In this document: piece by piece, positions 24,693-34,319 of the stretch
How positions within the stretch are numbered: the stretch's first letter is position 1
Layout: each line of letters begins with the position of its first letter
Source of the DNA: Curtobacterium caseinilyticum
GTDB lineage: Bacteria > Actinomycetota > Actinomycetes > Actinomycetales > Microbacteriaceae
Direction of reading: 5' to 3'
DNA length: 64,000 nucleotides
Assembly (NCBI RefSeq): GCF_030363035.1
Contig: NZ_JAUCMN010000003.1
Span: 124,001-188,000, forward strand
Position numbers and translations under genes: made by a program
The notes under the pieces: model-generated
The model's database searches: none
What the model was told of the DNA's origin: nothing
The model's input: only the letters and a program-made list of their open reading frames with translations

Positions 24693-25682
24693 TCAGAACC
24701 ACTTCTCGGCGCGGTGGTCCGCCTGGATGCGGCGGATCGTGTTCGAGCGCGAGCGCAGCACGAGCGAGTCGGTGTGGATGACCCCGCGCGACCGGCGGAC
24801 ACCGTCCACGAGCACGCCGTCGGTGACACCGGTCGCGACGAAGAACGTGTTGTCGCCGGTCACCAGGTCGTCCTGGTCGAGGACCTTGTCGAGGTCGTGA
24901 CCGGCGGCGACCGCCCGCTCACGCTCCTCGTCGTCCTTCGGCTGGAGCTTGCCGAGGATCACACCGCCGAGCGCCTTGATCGCGCACGCGGTGATGATGC
25001 CCTCCGGCGTGCCACCGACACCGACGCACATGTCGATCTTCGAACCCGGCAGCGCCGCCGAGATGCCACCGGCGACGTCGCCGTCGAGCAGCAGCCGCGT
25101 GCCGGCGCCGGTCGCGCGGATCGCGCGGATGAGCTCGTCGTGGCGGGGACGGTCGAGGACGGCGATCTGCATGTCCTCGATGTCCTTGTGCTTCGCCGCC
25201 GCGAGCGCCCGGATGTTCTCGCCGATCGGCTTCTCGAGGTCGAGGATCCCGCGCCCCTCGGGTCCGGCGGCGATCTTGTCCATGTAGAACACCGCGGACG
25301 GGTCGTACATCGAGCCGCGGTCGGAGACGGCCATCACGGAGATGGCGTTCTGCCGTCCGGCGGCCGTCAGCGAGGTGCCGTCGATCGGGTCGACCGCGAT
25401 GTCGCAGGCCGGGCCGTGGCCGTTGCCCACGTGCTCGCCGTTGTAGAGCATCGGGGCGTTGTCCTTCTCGCCCTCACCGATGACGACGACGCCGTCGAAG
25501 TTCACCGTGCCGAGGAACTTGCGCATCGCGTCGACCGCGGCGCCGTCGGCGAGGTTCTTCTCACCACGGCCGATCCACGGCTGGGCACGGATCGCGGCGG
25601 CCTCCGTCGCACGCACGAGCTCGAGCGCGAGGTTGCGGTCGGGCTGGAGGAACAGGGCACCGGTCTCAGTCGTGGGAGTCAC
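24693..25682 (-). CDS. glpX: class II fructose-1,6-bisphosphatase (GlpX)
   Basis: The 329-residue enzyme catalyses the gluconeogenic removal of the 1-phosphate from fructose-1,6-bisphosphate. Lithium-sensitive phosphatase motifs are complete: [19 protein letters not shown] and the metal site [11 protein letters not shown]. Actinobacteria commonly have only this class of FBPase. The start is a GTG at 25682, giving the family's R(N)[14 protein letters not shown] region at the right distance. It is divergent from fba with 121 bases between, so two opposing central-carbon enzymes share one regulatory region. Confidence 0.96.
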   Translation of the reverse strand: MTPTTETGALFLQPDRNLALELVRATEAAAIRAQPWIGRGEKNLADGAAVDAMRKFLGTVNFDGVVVIGEGEKDNAPMLYNGEHVGNGHGPACDIAVDPIDGTSLTAAGRQNAISVMAVSDRGSMYDPSAVFYMDKIAAGPEGRGILDLEKPIGENIRALAAAKHKDIEDMQIAVLDRPRHDELIRAIRATGAGTRLLLDGDVAGGISAALPGSKIDMCVGVGGTPEGIITACAIKALGGVILGKLQPKDDEERERAVAAGHDLDKVLDQDDLVTGDNTFFVATGVTDGVLVDGVRRSRGVIHTDSLVLRSRSNTIRRIQADHRAEKWF

Positions 25683-25803
25683 GACCAGAGCCTACCCACC
25701 GCACTCACAGCCCTCACGCTGACTGCACGGACGTGCACGCTGTACCCCGTCGAGGAGCCCTGACTAGGCTCGCACGGGACACCACCAGTCGAAGGAGATC
25801 GCA

Positions 25804-26832
25804 GTGCCCATCGCAACGCCGGAACAGTACGCCGAGATGCTCGAACGAGCGAAGGGCGGCAAGTTCGCCTACCCCGCGGTGAACGTGTCCTCCTCCCAGA
25901 CGATCAACGCCGTCCTCCAGGGCCTGCAGGAGGCCGGTTCGGACGGCATCCTGCAGGTGACCACCGGTGGCGCCGACTACTTCGCCGGCCACACCGTGAA
26001 GAACCGTGCCGCTGGTGCCCTCGCGATGGCCCGCTTCGCCCACGAGGTCGCGAAGAACTACGACGTCACGGTCGCACTGCACACCGACCACTGCCCGAAG
26101 GACGCCCTCGACGGCTTCGTCATGCCCCTCATCGCCGCGAGCGAGGAGGAGGTCCGCCAGGGCCGCAACCCGATCTTCCAGTCGCACATGTGGGACGGCT
26201 CGGCTGTGCCGCTCGACGAGAACATCGAGATCGCCCGCACGATGATCGAGAAGACGCGCAACATCAACGCGATCCTCGAGGTCGAGATCGGCGTCGTCGG
26301 CGGCGAGGAGGACGGCGTCCAGCACGAGGGCACCAACGACGCCCTCTACACGACCCCGAACGACGTCGAGAAGGTCGTCGACGCGCTCGGCCTCGGCGAC
26401 CAGGGACGCTGGATCGCGGCGCTGACCTTCGGCAACGTGCACGGCGTCTACAAGCCCGGCAACGTCAAGCTGCGTCCGGAACTCCTGGGCGAGATCCAGC
26501 GCTCCGTCGCCGAGAAGCACGGCACCGGCGAGAACCCGCTCGACCTCGTCTTCCACGGCGGCTCCGGCTCGACCGACGACGAGATCCACGAGGCCGTCCG
26601 CAACGGCGTCATCAAGATGAACATCGACACGGACACGCAGTACGCGTTCACCCGCTCGATCGCCGACTCGATGTTCCGGAACTACGAGGGCGTCCTGAAG
26701 ATCGACGGCGAGGTCGGCAACAAGAAGCAGTACGACCCGCGCGCCTGGGGCAAGGTCGCCGAGACCGCCATGGCGGCCCGCGTGGTCGAGGCCGCGAAGG
26801 TCCTCGGCTCGGCCGGCAACAGCAAGGGCTGA
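25804..26832 (+). CDS. fba: class II fructose-bisphosphate aldolase
   Basis: The 342-residue zinc enzyme cleaves or forms fructose-1,6-bisphosphate. Diagnostic segments are VALHTDHCPKD (substrate Asp and zinc His), GNVHGVYKPGNV and VFHGGSGSTDDEI (zinc His, phosphate loop). Full length for the class IIA form. The GTG at 25804 follows AAGGAG by 7 bases, which decides the start. A family 1 palindrome lies 22 bases after the stop. Divergent from glpX. Confidence 0.97.
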   Translation: MPIATPEQYAEMLERAKGGKFAYPAVNVSSSQTINAVLQGLQEAGSDGILQVTTGGADYFAGHTVKNRAAGALAMARFAHEVAKNYDVTVALHTDHCPKDALDGFVMPLIAASEEEVRQGRNPIFQSHMWDGSAVPLDENIEIARTMIEKTRNINAILEVEIGVVGGEEDGVQHEGTNDALYTTPNDVEKVVDALGLGDQGRWIAALTFGNVHGVYKPGNVKLRPELLGEIQRSVAEKHGTGENPLDLVFHGGSGSTDDEIHEAVRNGVIKMNIDTDTQYAFTRSIADSMFRNYEGVLKIDGEVGNKKQYDPRAWGKVAETAMAARVVEAAKVLGSAGNSKG

Positions 26833-26853
26833 TCCAGCCGCACCCCGGCCGGC

Positions 26854-26911
26854 GACGGACGGGAGGCACGGGGCGCGTCCGGTGGGCGCGCCCCGTTCCT
26901 GCGTCCGGTCG
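26854..26911. repeat. family 1 palindromic element after fba
   Basis: The left half GACGGACGGGAGGC is intact. The centre is a 9-bp stem CGGGGCGCG (26869-26877) with CGCGCCCCG (26887-26895), and the right outer arm has diverged (TTCCTGCGTCCGGTC). It probably acts as the fba terminator. Confidence 0.7.
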
Positions 26912-26938
26912 CCGCCACCGCCGTGCCACGATGGCAGG

Positions 26939-28195
26939 ATGACCTCCGACGCCGTCGCCTCCGCCTTCGCCCAGTACGTCACCGAGTCCCCGACCGCGTT
27001 CCACGCGGCCGCGGTCGCGCGGGACCAGCTCGTCGCCGCGGGGTTCACCGAGCTGTCGGAGCTCGACGCCTGGCCGACCGAGGCCGGCGCCTACGTCGTC
27101 GTCCGCGACGGCGCGGTCATCGCCTGGCGCCTGCCGTCCGGGGCCACCCCGACCACGCCGTTCCGGATCCTCGGCGCGCACACCGACTCTCCCGGGTTCC
27201 GGATCAAGCCGAACCCGGCCGTGCGGGTCGGCGGCTGGGAGCAGCTCAACGTCGAGGTCTACGGCGGCGCACTCCTGTCCACCTGGTTCGACCGCGACCT
27301 CCGCATCGCCGGCCGCGTGGTCGACGCCGACGGCACGGTCCGACTGGTCTCGACCGACGCCGTCGCACGGATCCCGAACCTCGCGATCCACCTCGACCGC
27401 GGGGTCAACGACGGCAAGGAGATCGACCGGCAGCGCCACGTCCTGCCCGTGGTCGGCATCGACGCCGGCCTCGGCGGCACCGACGTCCTCGGCTGGCTGC
27501 GCGGGCGCGTCGGCGAGGCGGTGTCGTGGGACCTGTTCCTCGCGGACACGCAGGCTCCGGCGCGCATCGGCATCGAGCGCGAGTTCCTCGCGTCCGGACG
27601 GATGGACAACCTGACGAGCGTGCACGCCGGGCTCCGCGGGATCATCGACGCACCGGTCGACGGCGACCACGTGCCGGTGTTCGCGGCGTTCGACCACGAG
27701 GAGATCGGCTCGTCGACGCCGTCCGGCGCGGGCGGCCCGTTCCTCGAGGACGTCCTCGGCCGCGTGCAGGAAGGCCTCGGCGCCACCCGGTCCGAGGCCG
27801 CGCGGGCGTTCCGCGCCTCGTGGCTGCTCTCGAGCGACGCAGGGCACCTCGTGCACCCGAACCAGCCGGAGAAGCACGACCCGACGAACCGTCCGCGTCC
27901 GGGAGCGGGTCCGCTCCTGAAGATCAGCGCGAACCAGCGCTACATGACCGAGGCGAAGGGCGAGGCCGTGTGGTCCGCCGCGTGCGACACCGCAGGCGTG
28001 CCGTGGCAGCCGTTCGTCAACGTCAACACGATCCCGGGCGGCTCGACGATCGGCCCGATCGCGGCGACCCGGCTCGGCATCCCGACGATCGACATCGGCG
28101 TGGGCCTGCTGTCGATGCACTCGGTGCGTGAGCTCGTGCACGTGGACGACCTGGCGGCGCTGCACGGCGCGGTCGCCGCCTTCCTCGCGGGGTAG
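26939..28195 (+). CDS. M18-family aminopeptidase
   Basis: The 418-residue dinuclear-zinc aminopeptidase removes N-terminal (usually acidic) residues from peptides. Metal and catalytic motifs are HTDSPGF (about 81), the acidic pair DHEEIGSSTPSGA, and the late MHSVRE providing a zinc His. Length and order match M18 (aspartyl aminopeptidase/ApeB). The start at 26939 gives MTSDAVASAFAQYVTESPT, matching the usual family opening (FLxxSPTxFHA). It is convergent with the oxidoreductase gene. Confidence 0.94.
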   Translation: MTSDAVASAFAQYVTESPTAFHAAAVARDQLVAAGFTELSELDAWPTEAGAYVVVRDGAVIAWRLPSGATPTTPFRILGAHTDSPGFRIKPNPAVRVGGWEQLNVEVYGGALLSTWFDRDLRIAGRVVDADGTVRLVSTDAVARIPNLAIHLDRGVNDGKEIDRQRHVLPVVGIDAGLGGTDVLGWLRGRVGEAVSWDLFLADTQAPARIGIEREFLASGRMDNLTSVHAGLRGIIDAPVDGDHVPVFAAFDHEEIGSSTPSGAGGPFLEDVLGRVQEGLGATRSEAARAFRASWLLSSDAGHLVHPNQPEKHDPTNRPRPGAGPLLKISANQRYMTEAKGEAVWSAACDTAGVPWQPFVNVNTIPGGSTIGPIAATRLGIPTIDIGVGLLSMHSVRELVHVDDLAALHGAVAAFLAG

Positions 28196-28216
28196 GCGCC
28201 GCCCGACCCGCGGGCG

Positions 28217-29365
28217 TCAGAGCGTCACGACCACCTTGCGCGCGGACACCCCCGCACGCTGCCGGTCGATCGCGCTCTGCACGGCGTCGAGCCCGTGCCC
28301 GACGACGAGCGGCTCCGGCACCGGACGGATCGAGCCGTCCGCGAGCCCCTCGGGCAGGACCCGGCCCCACAGTTCCGGTCCCATCGCGTCGTCGCGGAGG
28401 CTGCTCCCCCACACGAACGCCGCCCGGATGCCGGCACGCCGGGCACGCAGTGTCAGGCCCAGCGTGGCGAGTCCGAGCCGGGTGAACACCGGCAGCGCCC
28501 CCGGGAGGAGTCTCCGGCGCCCGGCGACCCCGTCGAGCGACACCGGTGTGCTCGCCATCGCGAGCACCGTGCCGCCGGTGCGTCGGAGCACCTCGATGCA
28601 CGCGGCCGTCGAGGTCGTCCCGAGCGCCACCGCGCCGACGACCGACCGTCCGGCGACGGCCGCGACGAGGTCGTCCACCGCGGTGGGTGCACCGTGGTCC
28701 ACGACGACCTCCGCACCGAGCGACCGGACGGTCTCGGCGTTCCGCGGCGACGCCGTGCTCACGACCGTGTACCCGGCGGCCCGGGCGAGCTGCACGGCGT
28801 TCATGCCGACGCTCGTCGAGCCGCCCCAGACCACGACGACGCCGGACCGCTCCCTCGGTGCATCCGCTGCGCCGGGCAGTGGGAGCCCGAGGTGCTTCGG
28901 CTGGAACAGCGCGCACGCGGCGGTCGAGGCCCCGAGCGGCAGGACCGCGGCCTGATCGTCGGACAACTCCGGGGAGATCGGTGCGGTGAGCCGTTCGAGC
29001 AGCGCGGTGTGCTCCTGGAACGCACCCTCGTGCATCGGGTCGCGGCCACGGTCGGTCCCGGTCGCGAGGCCCACCACACGGTCGCCGACCGCGAAGCGGG
29101 TGACGCCCGACCCGACGGCGACGACCTCGCCGGCGACGTCCGAGCCCAGCACGGCGGGTGCGCGGAGCCAGCGGTAGGTGACCGGGCCGGTGCCCTGGAT
29201 CACCCAGTCGACCGGGTTGACGGCGACGGCCCGGACGCGGACCACCACCTCGTCGGCGGCGGGTCCGGGCAGGGGGACCCGCTCGACGACGAGCGACCCC
29301 CGGGGTTCGCGGAGGACGGCTGCGGAGTTCTCGGGCACGGTGGGCCTCTCGGAAGTCGATGACAC
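28217..29365 (-). CDS. zinc-independent MDR-family alcohol dehydrogenase/quinone oxidoreductase
   Basis: The 382-residue medium-chain reductase has a GroES-like N-terminal domain (VVVRVRAVAVNPVDWVIQG, GSDVAGEVVAVGSGV) and a Rossmann domain (VVVWGGSTSVGMNAVQLARAAG). Zinc-binding Cys/His residues are absent, as in quinone-oxidoreductase-like or plant-ToxD-like members. The substrate is unknown. It is divergent from a TetR gene across 56 bases that contain two operator-like palindromes, so it is probably repressed by that TetR protein and induced by a reactive or toxic compound. Confidence 0.9.
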   Translation of the reverse strand: MSSTSERPTVPENSAAVLREPRGSLVVERVPLPGPAADEVVVRVRAVAVNPVDWVIQGTGPVTYRWLRAPAVLGSDVAGEVVAVGSGVTRFAVGDRVVGLATGTDRGRDPMHEGAFQEHTALLERLTAPISPELSDDQAAVLPLGASTAACALFQPKHLGLPLPGAADAPRERSGVVVVWGGSTSVGMNAVQLARAAGYTVVSTASPRNAETVRSLGAEVVVDHGAPTAVDDLVAAVAGRSVVGAVALGTTSTAACIEVLRRTGGTVLAMASTPVSLDGVAGRRRLLPGALPVFTRLGLATLGLTLRARRAGIRAAFVWGSSLRDDAMGPELWGRVLPEGLADGSIRPVPEPLVVGHGLDAVQSAIDRQRAGVSARKVVVTL

Positions 29366-29404
29366 TTGGTGTCGTCACCCTACGCGCTCACGGCACCATG
29401 TGTC
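29361..29404. promoter_or_regulatory. paired TetR-type operators between the MDR and tetR genes
   Basis: GACAC-TTG-GTGTC (29361-29373) is a perfect palindrome and GGCAC-CAT-GTGTC (29392-29404) is the same with one mismatch. Their centres are 31 bases apart, about three helical turns. Both lie within the 56-base shared intergenic region. Confidence 0.7.
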
Positions 29405-29421
29405 ATCACTAGGCTGACTGC

Positions 29422-29985
29422 ATGGCGAGATGGGCACCCGACACCCGGCAGCGACTGCGCTCGGCCGCGCTGGAGCTCTTCGCCGAGCGCGGGTTCCAGG
29501 CGACGACGGTGCCGGAGATCGTCGAGCGCGCCGGAGTCACCCGACGGACCTTCTTCCGGCACTTCAGCGACAAGCGCGAGGTGTTCTTCGGCGACGACGA
29601 GATCCCCGCCCTGGCTGCCCGGATGCTCGCGGAGGCCCCGGCCGGCGTCCCGCCACTGACGCTCGTCGCCGCGGGGCTGCGGACGCTCGCCGCGGAACGC
29701 TTCGAACCCCAACGCACCGAGATGCGTGCTGCCCGACGCGTGATCGAGGCCGAACCGGCCCTGCGCGAGCGGGACCTGCGGAAGCAGGCCGACCTGCACG
29801 CCGCGGTCGAAGCCGGGTTCGTCGCGCGGGGCGAGGACCCGCTCGTCGCGGAGACCGTCGCCGGCATCACGGTGACGTGGGTCCAGACGGCACTCCGCGC
29901 ATGGCTCGCGGACCCGGCCGCCGCTCCCCTCACCGAGCACCTGGACGCGGCGCTCGAGCGGATGCGGGTCGCCCTCGCACCCTGA
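29422..29985 (+). CDS. TetR-family transcriptional repressor
   Basis: The 187-residue protein has a canonical TetR HTH at about 8-54: RLRSAALELFAERGFQATTV, then PEIVERAGVTRRTFFRHF and SDKREVFF. The C-terminal helical domain (about 60-187) would bind the inducer. The divergent MDR oxidoreductase and the paired palindromes make a classic local repressor circuit. The start at 29422 gives the usual short arm before the HTH. It is convergent with the DUF6264 gene, with only 17 bases between. Confidence 0.93.
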   Translation: MARWAPDTRQRLRSAALELFAERGFQATTVPEIVERAGVTRRTFFRHFSDKREVFFGDDEIPALAARMLAEAPAGVPPLTLVAAGLRTLAAERFEPQRTEMRAARRVIEAEPALRERDLRKQADLHAAVEAGFVARGEDPLVAETVAGITVTWVQTALRAWLADPAAAPLTEHLDAALERMRVALAP

Positions 29986-30002
29986 TGCAGCGGACCTCCG
30001 GG

Positions 30003-30755
30003 TCAGCCGCCGGTCATCCGGCGGATCGACTCCTGCACGGCCGGGTCCTGGAACACCACGACGAGCATCGGCACGGCCCCCAGCACACTCGCCACCACGC
30101 CACCGACCAGCGGCACCCAGAAGGTCCAGCGGTGGGCCCGGAGGCGGCGGACCGACCACCAGGCGACGAGGGCGAAGACCACCACCAGGACGACCGCACG
30201 GACGACCGCCGCCGAGGAGAGGTCCGCCGGCGACGCCATCTCACCGAACTGTCCCGTCACGTACGCCCGGGTCGTGCTCGCGACCGTGCCGGTCGACAGC
30301 GCCTGGAACACCGACCACAGCCCGATGAAGAGCAGCCCGACCGTGAGCACGAAGTCGAGGCGCGAAGCACCGTAGGGACTCGCGGGCACGGAGGCCGGGG
30401 TGGACGACGCACTGCCCGGGCGGTCAGCGCCGGACGTGCGTCGTCCGGCGCGCTGGTCGGAGGCCGGTCGGTTCGGGTCGGACGCGCGACGCTCGTCGGC
30501 GTCCCGACGCTGTGCGGCGTCCTGCCGCTGCTGCTCGGCCGCCTGCCGCTCCTGCTCGACGAGCACCGGGTTGACCCAGCCCGCCGGGGCGTACTCGCCG
30601 TACTCGGGGGCGGGCGTGCCGTGGACCCGGCCGTCCGCGCGACCGGGGGCCGACGCGTCGGGGGCGGGGCGTGCCTCCCGACCGAGTGCCGTCTCGTCGA
30701 CGTGACCCGGCTCGCGGGCGGGCGCCGACGACCAGTCGCCGCTCGGGCCGCTCAC
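30003..30755 (-). CDS. DUF6264-type membrane protein
   Basis: The 250-residue protein has a 130-residue Ala/Arg/Gln/Asp-rich cytoplasmic N-terminus with the conserved [15 protein letters not shown] segment and then three membrane helices (about 131-155, 185-207, 213-236). This layout is typical of DUF6264 proteins of Microbacteriaceae; function unknown. It begins at GTG 30755, overlapping the ispH stop by 4 bases, so it is translationally coupled to ispH. The N-terminal region ([20 protein letters not shown]) may form a short coiled coil. Confidence 0.8.
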   Translation of the reverse strand: MSGPSGDWSSAPAREPGHVDETALGREARPAPDASAPGRADGRVHGTPAPEYGEYAPAGWVNPVLVEQERQAAEQQRQDAAQRRDADERRASDPNRPASDQRAGRRTSGADRPGSASSTPASVPASPYGASRLDFVLTVGLLFIGLWSVFQALSTGTVASTTRAYVTGQFGEMASPADLSSAAVVRAVVLVVVFALVAWWSVRRLRAHRWTFWVPLVGGVVASVLGAVPMLVVVFQDPAVQESIRRMTGG

Positions 30756-31816
30756 GAGCGACGCCCGCCGAGCGCGCGCGTCGGGTTGCCCGACGCGTCG
30801 GTGCGGAGCTCCTTGGGGAGCGAGAACATCAGGTCCTCGTGCGCCGTGACGACCTCTTCCACCGTCGCGTACCCGGCGTCCGCGAGCTGTTCGAGCACCT
30901 CGGCGACGAGTTCCTCGGGGACGGAGGCACCGCTCGTGACGCCCACGGTGCTGACCCCGTCGAGCCAGTCCTGCCGGATCTCCTCGGCGTAGTCCACACG
31001 GTGCGCCGCCTTCGCGCCGTGCTCGAGCGCGACCTCGACCAGGCGGACGCTGTTCGACGAGTTCGCCGAGCCGACCACGATGACCAGGTCCGCTGCCGGC
31101 GCGACCTTCTTCACCGCGACCTGTCGGTTCTGCGTGGCGTAGCAGATGTCGTCCGACGGTGGGTTCTCGATCGACGGGAACCGCTCGCGGAGCAGCCGGA
31201 CGGTCTCCATCGTCTCGTCGACGCTCAGCGTGGTCTGCGACAACCAGACGAGGTTGTCGGGGTCGGGGACCTCGAGCGCGGCGACGTCCTCGGGCCCGTT
31301 CACCAGGATCGTGCGCTCGGGGGCGTGGCCCATCGTGCCCTCGACCTCCTCGTGGCCGGCGTGGCCGATGAGGACGATCGTCCGGTCCGCCTTCGCGAAG
31401 CGTGTCGCCTCGCGGTGGACCTTCGTGACGAGGGGGCAGGTGGCGTCGATCGCGTGCAGGTCGCGCTCGGCGGCACCGGCGACGACCGCGGGCGAGACGC
31501 CGTGCGCGCTGAAGACGACGTGCGCGCCGCGCGGGACCTCGGTGACGTCGTCGACGAAGACGGCGCCGCGCTGCTCGAGCGTCGAGACGACGTGCACGTT
31601 GTGGACGATCTGCTTGCGGACGTACACGGGCTCGCCGTACTGCTCGAGCGCCTTCTCGACGGCGACCACCGCGCGGTCCACGCCGGCGCAGTAGCCGCGG
31701 GGGGCCGCGAGCAGGACCTTCTTCACACCGGCGACCGGTTCGTCCCGCAGGCGGCCGCGCTGTGCGTGCACCCGGGGCGGCGCGAGCGGGACCGTGTGGC
31801 CGTTGGTGATCGTCAC
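30752..31816 (-). CDS. ispH: 4-hydroxy-3-methylbut-2-enyl diphosphate reductase (IspH)
   Basis: The 354-residue iron-sulfur enzyme performs the last step of the MEP pathway, giving IPP and DMAPP. The three cluster Cys are in GYCAGVDRA (C43), [11 protein letters not shown] and [11 protein letters not shown]; substrate residues in [12 protein letters not shown] and GSANSSNS are also present. The first 30 residues are an extension not needed for the fold, so the start is uncertain; GTG 31816 (after GAGAG) is the longest sensible one. The 34-base tandem repeats lie between it and the divergent xseA. Confidence 0.95.
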   Translation of the reverse strand: MTITNGHTVPLAPPRVHAQRGRLRDEPVAGVKKVLLAAPRGYCAGVDRAVVAVEKALEQYGEPVYVRKQIVHNVHVVSTLEQRGAVFVDDVTEVPRGAHVVFSAHGVSPAVVAGAAERDLHAIDATCPLVTKVHREATRFAKADRTIVLIGHAGHEEVEGTMGHAPERTILVNGPEDVAALEVPDPDNLVWLSQTTLSVDETMETVRLLRERFPSIENPPSDDICYATQNRQVAVKKVAPAADLVIVVGSANSSNSVRLVEVALEHGAKAAHRVDYAEEIRQDWLDGVSTVGVTSGASVPEELVAEVLEQLADAGYATVEEVVTAHEDLMFSLPKELRTDASGNPTRALGGRRS

Positions 31817-31890
31817 CTCTCGATGATAGGTGCGGGGTGCGGGCGGGGCCTGGGTGCGGGGCGAGGGTGTGGACGGCGGCGCGGGTCGCG

Positions 31891-32041
31891 GCGTCACCGG
31901 GACGCGATCGCGGGTCCGCGGTGTCGCCGGGACGCGGGCGGGCGCCGGTCCGCCGTGTCGCCGGGACGCGGGCGGGCGCCGGTCCGCGGTGTCGCCTGGT
32001 TCGCGCGGGCGCCGGTCCGCCGTGTCGCCGGGATGCGGCAG
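31891..32041. repeat. 34-bp tandem repeat array between ispH and xseA
   Basis: Units begin GTGTCGCCGGGACGCG and end GGTCCGC: 31891-31920 (30 b, divergent), 31921-31954 and 31955-31988 (34 b, one difference), 31989-32021 (33 b) and a partial 32022-32041. It ends ten bases before the xseA start. There are no unique spacers, so it is not a CRISPR array. Confidence 0.85.
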
Positions 32042-32050
32042 CATGGGGGC

Positions 32051-33304
32051 ATGGCGATCGAACAGGGCCCGCCGACGGCCGACAACCCGTGGCCCGTCGC
32101 GCTGCTCGGTGCGAAGCTCCGCGACTGGATCGACCGCCTCGGCACCGCGTGGGTCGAGGGCGAGATCACCCAGTGGAACGTCGCCGGCGGGAACGTCTAC
32201 GGCAAGCTCAAGGACGTCGAGGTCGACGCCACCGTGTCCTTCTCGATCTGGTCGAGCGTGCGCGCCCGGGTGCCGGCCGACCTGAAGCAGGGCGCCCGGG
32301 TGGTGGCGGCCGTCAAGCCGAACTACTGGGTCAAGGGCGGCTCGCTGACCATGCAGGTCGTCGAGATGAAGCACGTCGGGCTCGGTGACCTGCTCGAACG
32401 ACTCGAGCGCCTCCGTCGGAGCCTGGCCGAGGAAGGCCTGTTCGACCCGTCACGCAAGAAGCGCCTGCCGTTCCTCCCGCACCGCATCGGGTTGATCACC
32501 GGCAAGGACTCCGACGCCGAGAAGGACGTCAAGCGGAACGCCCAGCTGCGGTGGCCGCAGGTCGAGTTCCGGACGGTCCACACCGCGGTGCAGGGCGAGC
32601 GTGCCGTGGGCGAGGTGACCGCCGCGATCGTCGAGCTCGACGCGGACCCCACCGTCGACGTCATCATCGTCGCGCGCGGTGGCGGCGACTTCCAGAACCT
32701 GCTCGGCTTCAGCGACGAGGGACTCGTCCGCACCGCAGCCGCCGCGGCCACCCCGATCGTCTCCGCCATCGGGCACGAGGCCGACCGGCCGATCCTCGAC
32801 GAGGTCGCCGACCTCCGCGCCTCGACACCGACCGACGCCGCCAAGCGCGTGGTGCCGGACGTGGCCGAGGAGCTCGCCAACGTCCGACAGGCCCGCGCCC
32901 GACTCGGACTCCGGCTGTCGCACGTGCTGTCCGTCGAGGCCGACCGGATCGCCTCGCTGCGCTCCCGGCCGGCGCTGGCCTCGACCGCGTGGCTCGTCGA
33001 CACCCGAGCGGAGGAGGTCGCTCGCGACCTCTCCCGGGCGCGGGAACTCGTCGACCGCCGGCTCGAGCGGTCGCATGCCGACGTCGGACACCTGACGGCC
33101 CGGCTCCGGTCGCTCTCGCCGCGGGACACGCTCCGGCGCGGCTACGCGATCGTGCAGACCACGGACGGCGGGGTCGTGCGGGGTTCCGACGACCTCGACG
33201 GCGCGACACCCGTGCACGTGACGCTCGGTGCCGGCACCGCCACGGGGACGCTCGAGCCCGACGGCCCGGGGCCGGACGGGTCGGGGTCGGGGTCGGGCTC
33301 CTGA
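32051..33304 (+). CDS. xseA: exodeoxyribonuclease VII large subunit
   Basis: The 417-residue subunit has the N-terminal OB fold (about 15-115: [33 protein letters not shown]) and the catalytic domain with [18 protein letters not shown], the [15 protein letters not shown] motif, and [29 protein letters not shown]. It forms the single-strand-specific nuclease with XseB. The C-terminus ends in a Gly/Ser/Pro tail ([11 protein letters not shown]). ATG 32051 is preceded by GGGGGC directly after the tandem repeat array, so the repeats form its leader. Confidence 0.96.
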   Translation: MAIEQGPPTADNPWPVALLGAKLRDWIDRLGTAWVEGEITQWNVAGGNVYGKLKDVEVDATVSFSIWSSVRARVPADLKQGARVVAAVKPNYWVKGGSLTMQVVEMKHVGLGDLLERLERLRRSLAEEGLFDPSRKKRLPFLPHRIGLITGKDSDAEKDVKRNAQLRWPQVEFRTVHTAVQGERAVGEVTAAIVELDADPTVDVIIVARGGGDFQNLLGFSDEGLVRTAAAAATPIVSAIGHEADRPILDEVADLRASTPTDAAKRVVPDVAEELANVRQARARLGLRLSHVLSVEADRIASLRSRPALASTAWLVDTRAEEVARDLSRARELVDRRLERSHADVGHLTARLRSLSPRDTLRRGYAIVQTTDGGVVRGSDDLDGATPVHVTLGAGTATGTLEPDGPGPDGSGSGSGS

Positions 33305-33368
33305 CCCGCTCCTCCACAGCAGCCCGGCGCGGTACGCCGCGTCGGAGGGTGCTCGGTAGGATCGAGGG

Positions 33369-33635
33369 GTGTCGACCCAGCAGGAACCCGTGCCGTCCGA
33401 CGTGCAGTCGTTGAGCTACGAGGCCGCGCGCGACGAACTCGTGCGCGTCGTCGCCGAGCTCGAGCAGGGGTCCGCCACGCTCGAGCGCTCGCTGGCGCTC
33501 TGGGAACGCGGCGAGTCGCTCGCCGCACGGTGCGAGGAGTGGCTCGTGGGCGCACGCGCCCGACTCGACGCCGCACGCGCCGCGTCGACGGAGGCCGACC
33601 GAACGGGTCACGACCAGGACGGAGCGGTGCGGTGA
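33369..33635 (+). CDS. xseB: exodeoxyribonuclease VII small subunit
   Basis: The 88-residue helical protein has the XseB signature: SYEAARDELVRVVAELEQGS, then LERSLALWERGESLAARCEEWL. Several copies bind one XseA to make the active nuclease. It starts at GTG 33369, 64 bases after xseA, and overlaps the DUF4245 gene by 4 bases (GTGA). The C-terminal 20 residues are a charged tail. Confidence 0.94.
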   Translation: MSTQQEPVPSDVQSLSYEAARDELVRVVAELEQGSATLERSLALWERGESLAARCEEWLVGARARLDAARAASTEADRTGHDQDGAVR

Positions 33636-34267
33636 GCGACCCCGACGGCCGCCCGATCGTCGCCGAGCTCGGTCGCCCGGAGACCCCGGAGGAGACCTGG
33701 GCACGCAAGGACGCCGCCCGCCGCTCGCGTCGCGAGCACCAGACCGCGTTCAACCTCGTCCTCGCGCTCATCGCGTCGCTCGGCATCGTGCTCTTCCTCG
33801 TCGCCGTCGTGGTTCGGCCCGACCAGACGGTGGACCGCACCGTCGACTACCAGCAGGTCGCCGCCCAGGCGCAGATCCCCGGAGTGACCCTGGCGGCCCC
33901 GGACCTGCCCGACGGCTTCACGTCCAACCGCGCCGACTTCCAGGACAAGACGTCCGACGGTGTCCGCGTCTGGACCGTCGGCCTCGTGACGCCCGACCGG
34001 CAGTACATCGGCCTGCAGCAGGGCATCGACGCCAACGCCTCGTGGGTGTCGAACCAGCTCGACCAGAGGGCGCCGACGGGTGACCGCACCATCGACGGCA
34101 CGAAGTGGACCGTGTACGACCGCCGCGACGAGGGCAAGGACGCCGGGAACCACGCGTACTCGCTGGTCACCACGTTCGACCGCGACACGATCGTCCTGTC
34201 CGGCACCGCCGACGACGCGTCCTTCAGGACGCTCGCGAAGGCCGTCACCGAGCAGTTCAGCCAGTAG
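33632..34267 (+). CDS. DUF4245-family membrane-anchored protein
   Basis: The 211-residue protein has a cytoplasmic N-terminus with conserved IVAELGRPETPEETWARK, one membrane helix (about 46-66: FNLVLALIASLGIVLFLVAV) and an extracytoplasmic domain of about 140 residues with Trp- and Tyr-rich strands. DUF4245 proteins are actinobacterial, of unknown function, and usually lie next to xseB, as here. The GTG at 33632 overlaps the xseB stop. The N-terminal PETPEETWARKD motif supports this start over the longer open frame. Confidence 0.9.
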   Translation: MSDPDGRPIVAELGRPETPEETWARKDAARRSRREHQTAFNLVLALIASLGIVLFLVAVVVRPDQTVDRTVDYQQVAAQAQIPGVTLAAPDLPDGFTSNRADFQDKTSDGVRVWTVGLVTPDRQYIGLQQGIDANASWVSNQLDQRAPTGDRTIDGTKWTVYDRRDEGKDAGNHAYSLVTTFDRDTIVLSGTADDASFRTLAKAVTEQFSQ

Positions 34268-34319
34268 CCCCGACTCCCAGCCGCACCGTCCCGACCGAAC
34301 CCGAAGCACGAGGAAGACC

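Noticed and set aside
31891-32041. Possible CRISPR array before xseA
   Set aside because: Units are directly adjacent with no unique spacers, and no cas gene is in the window.
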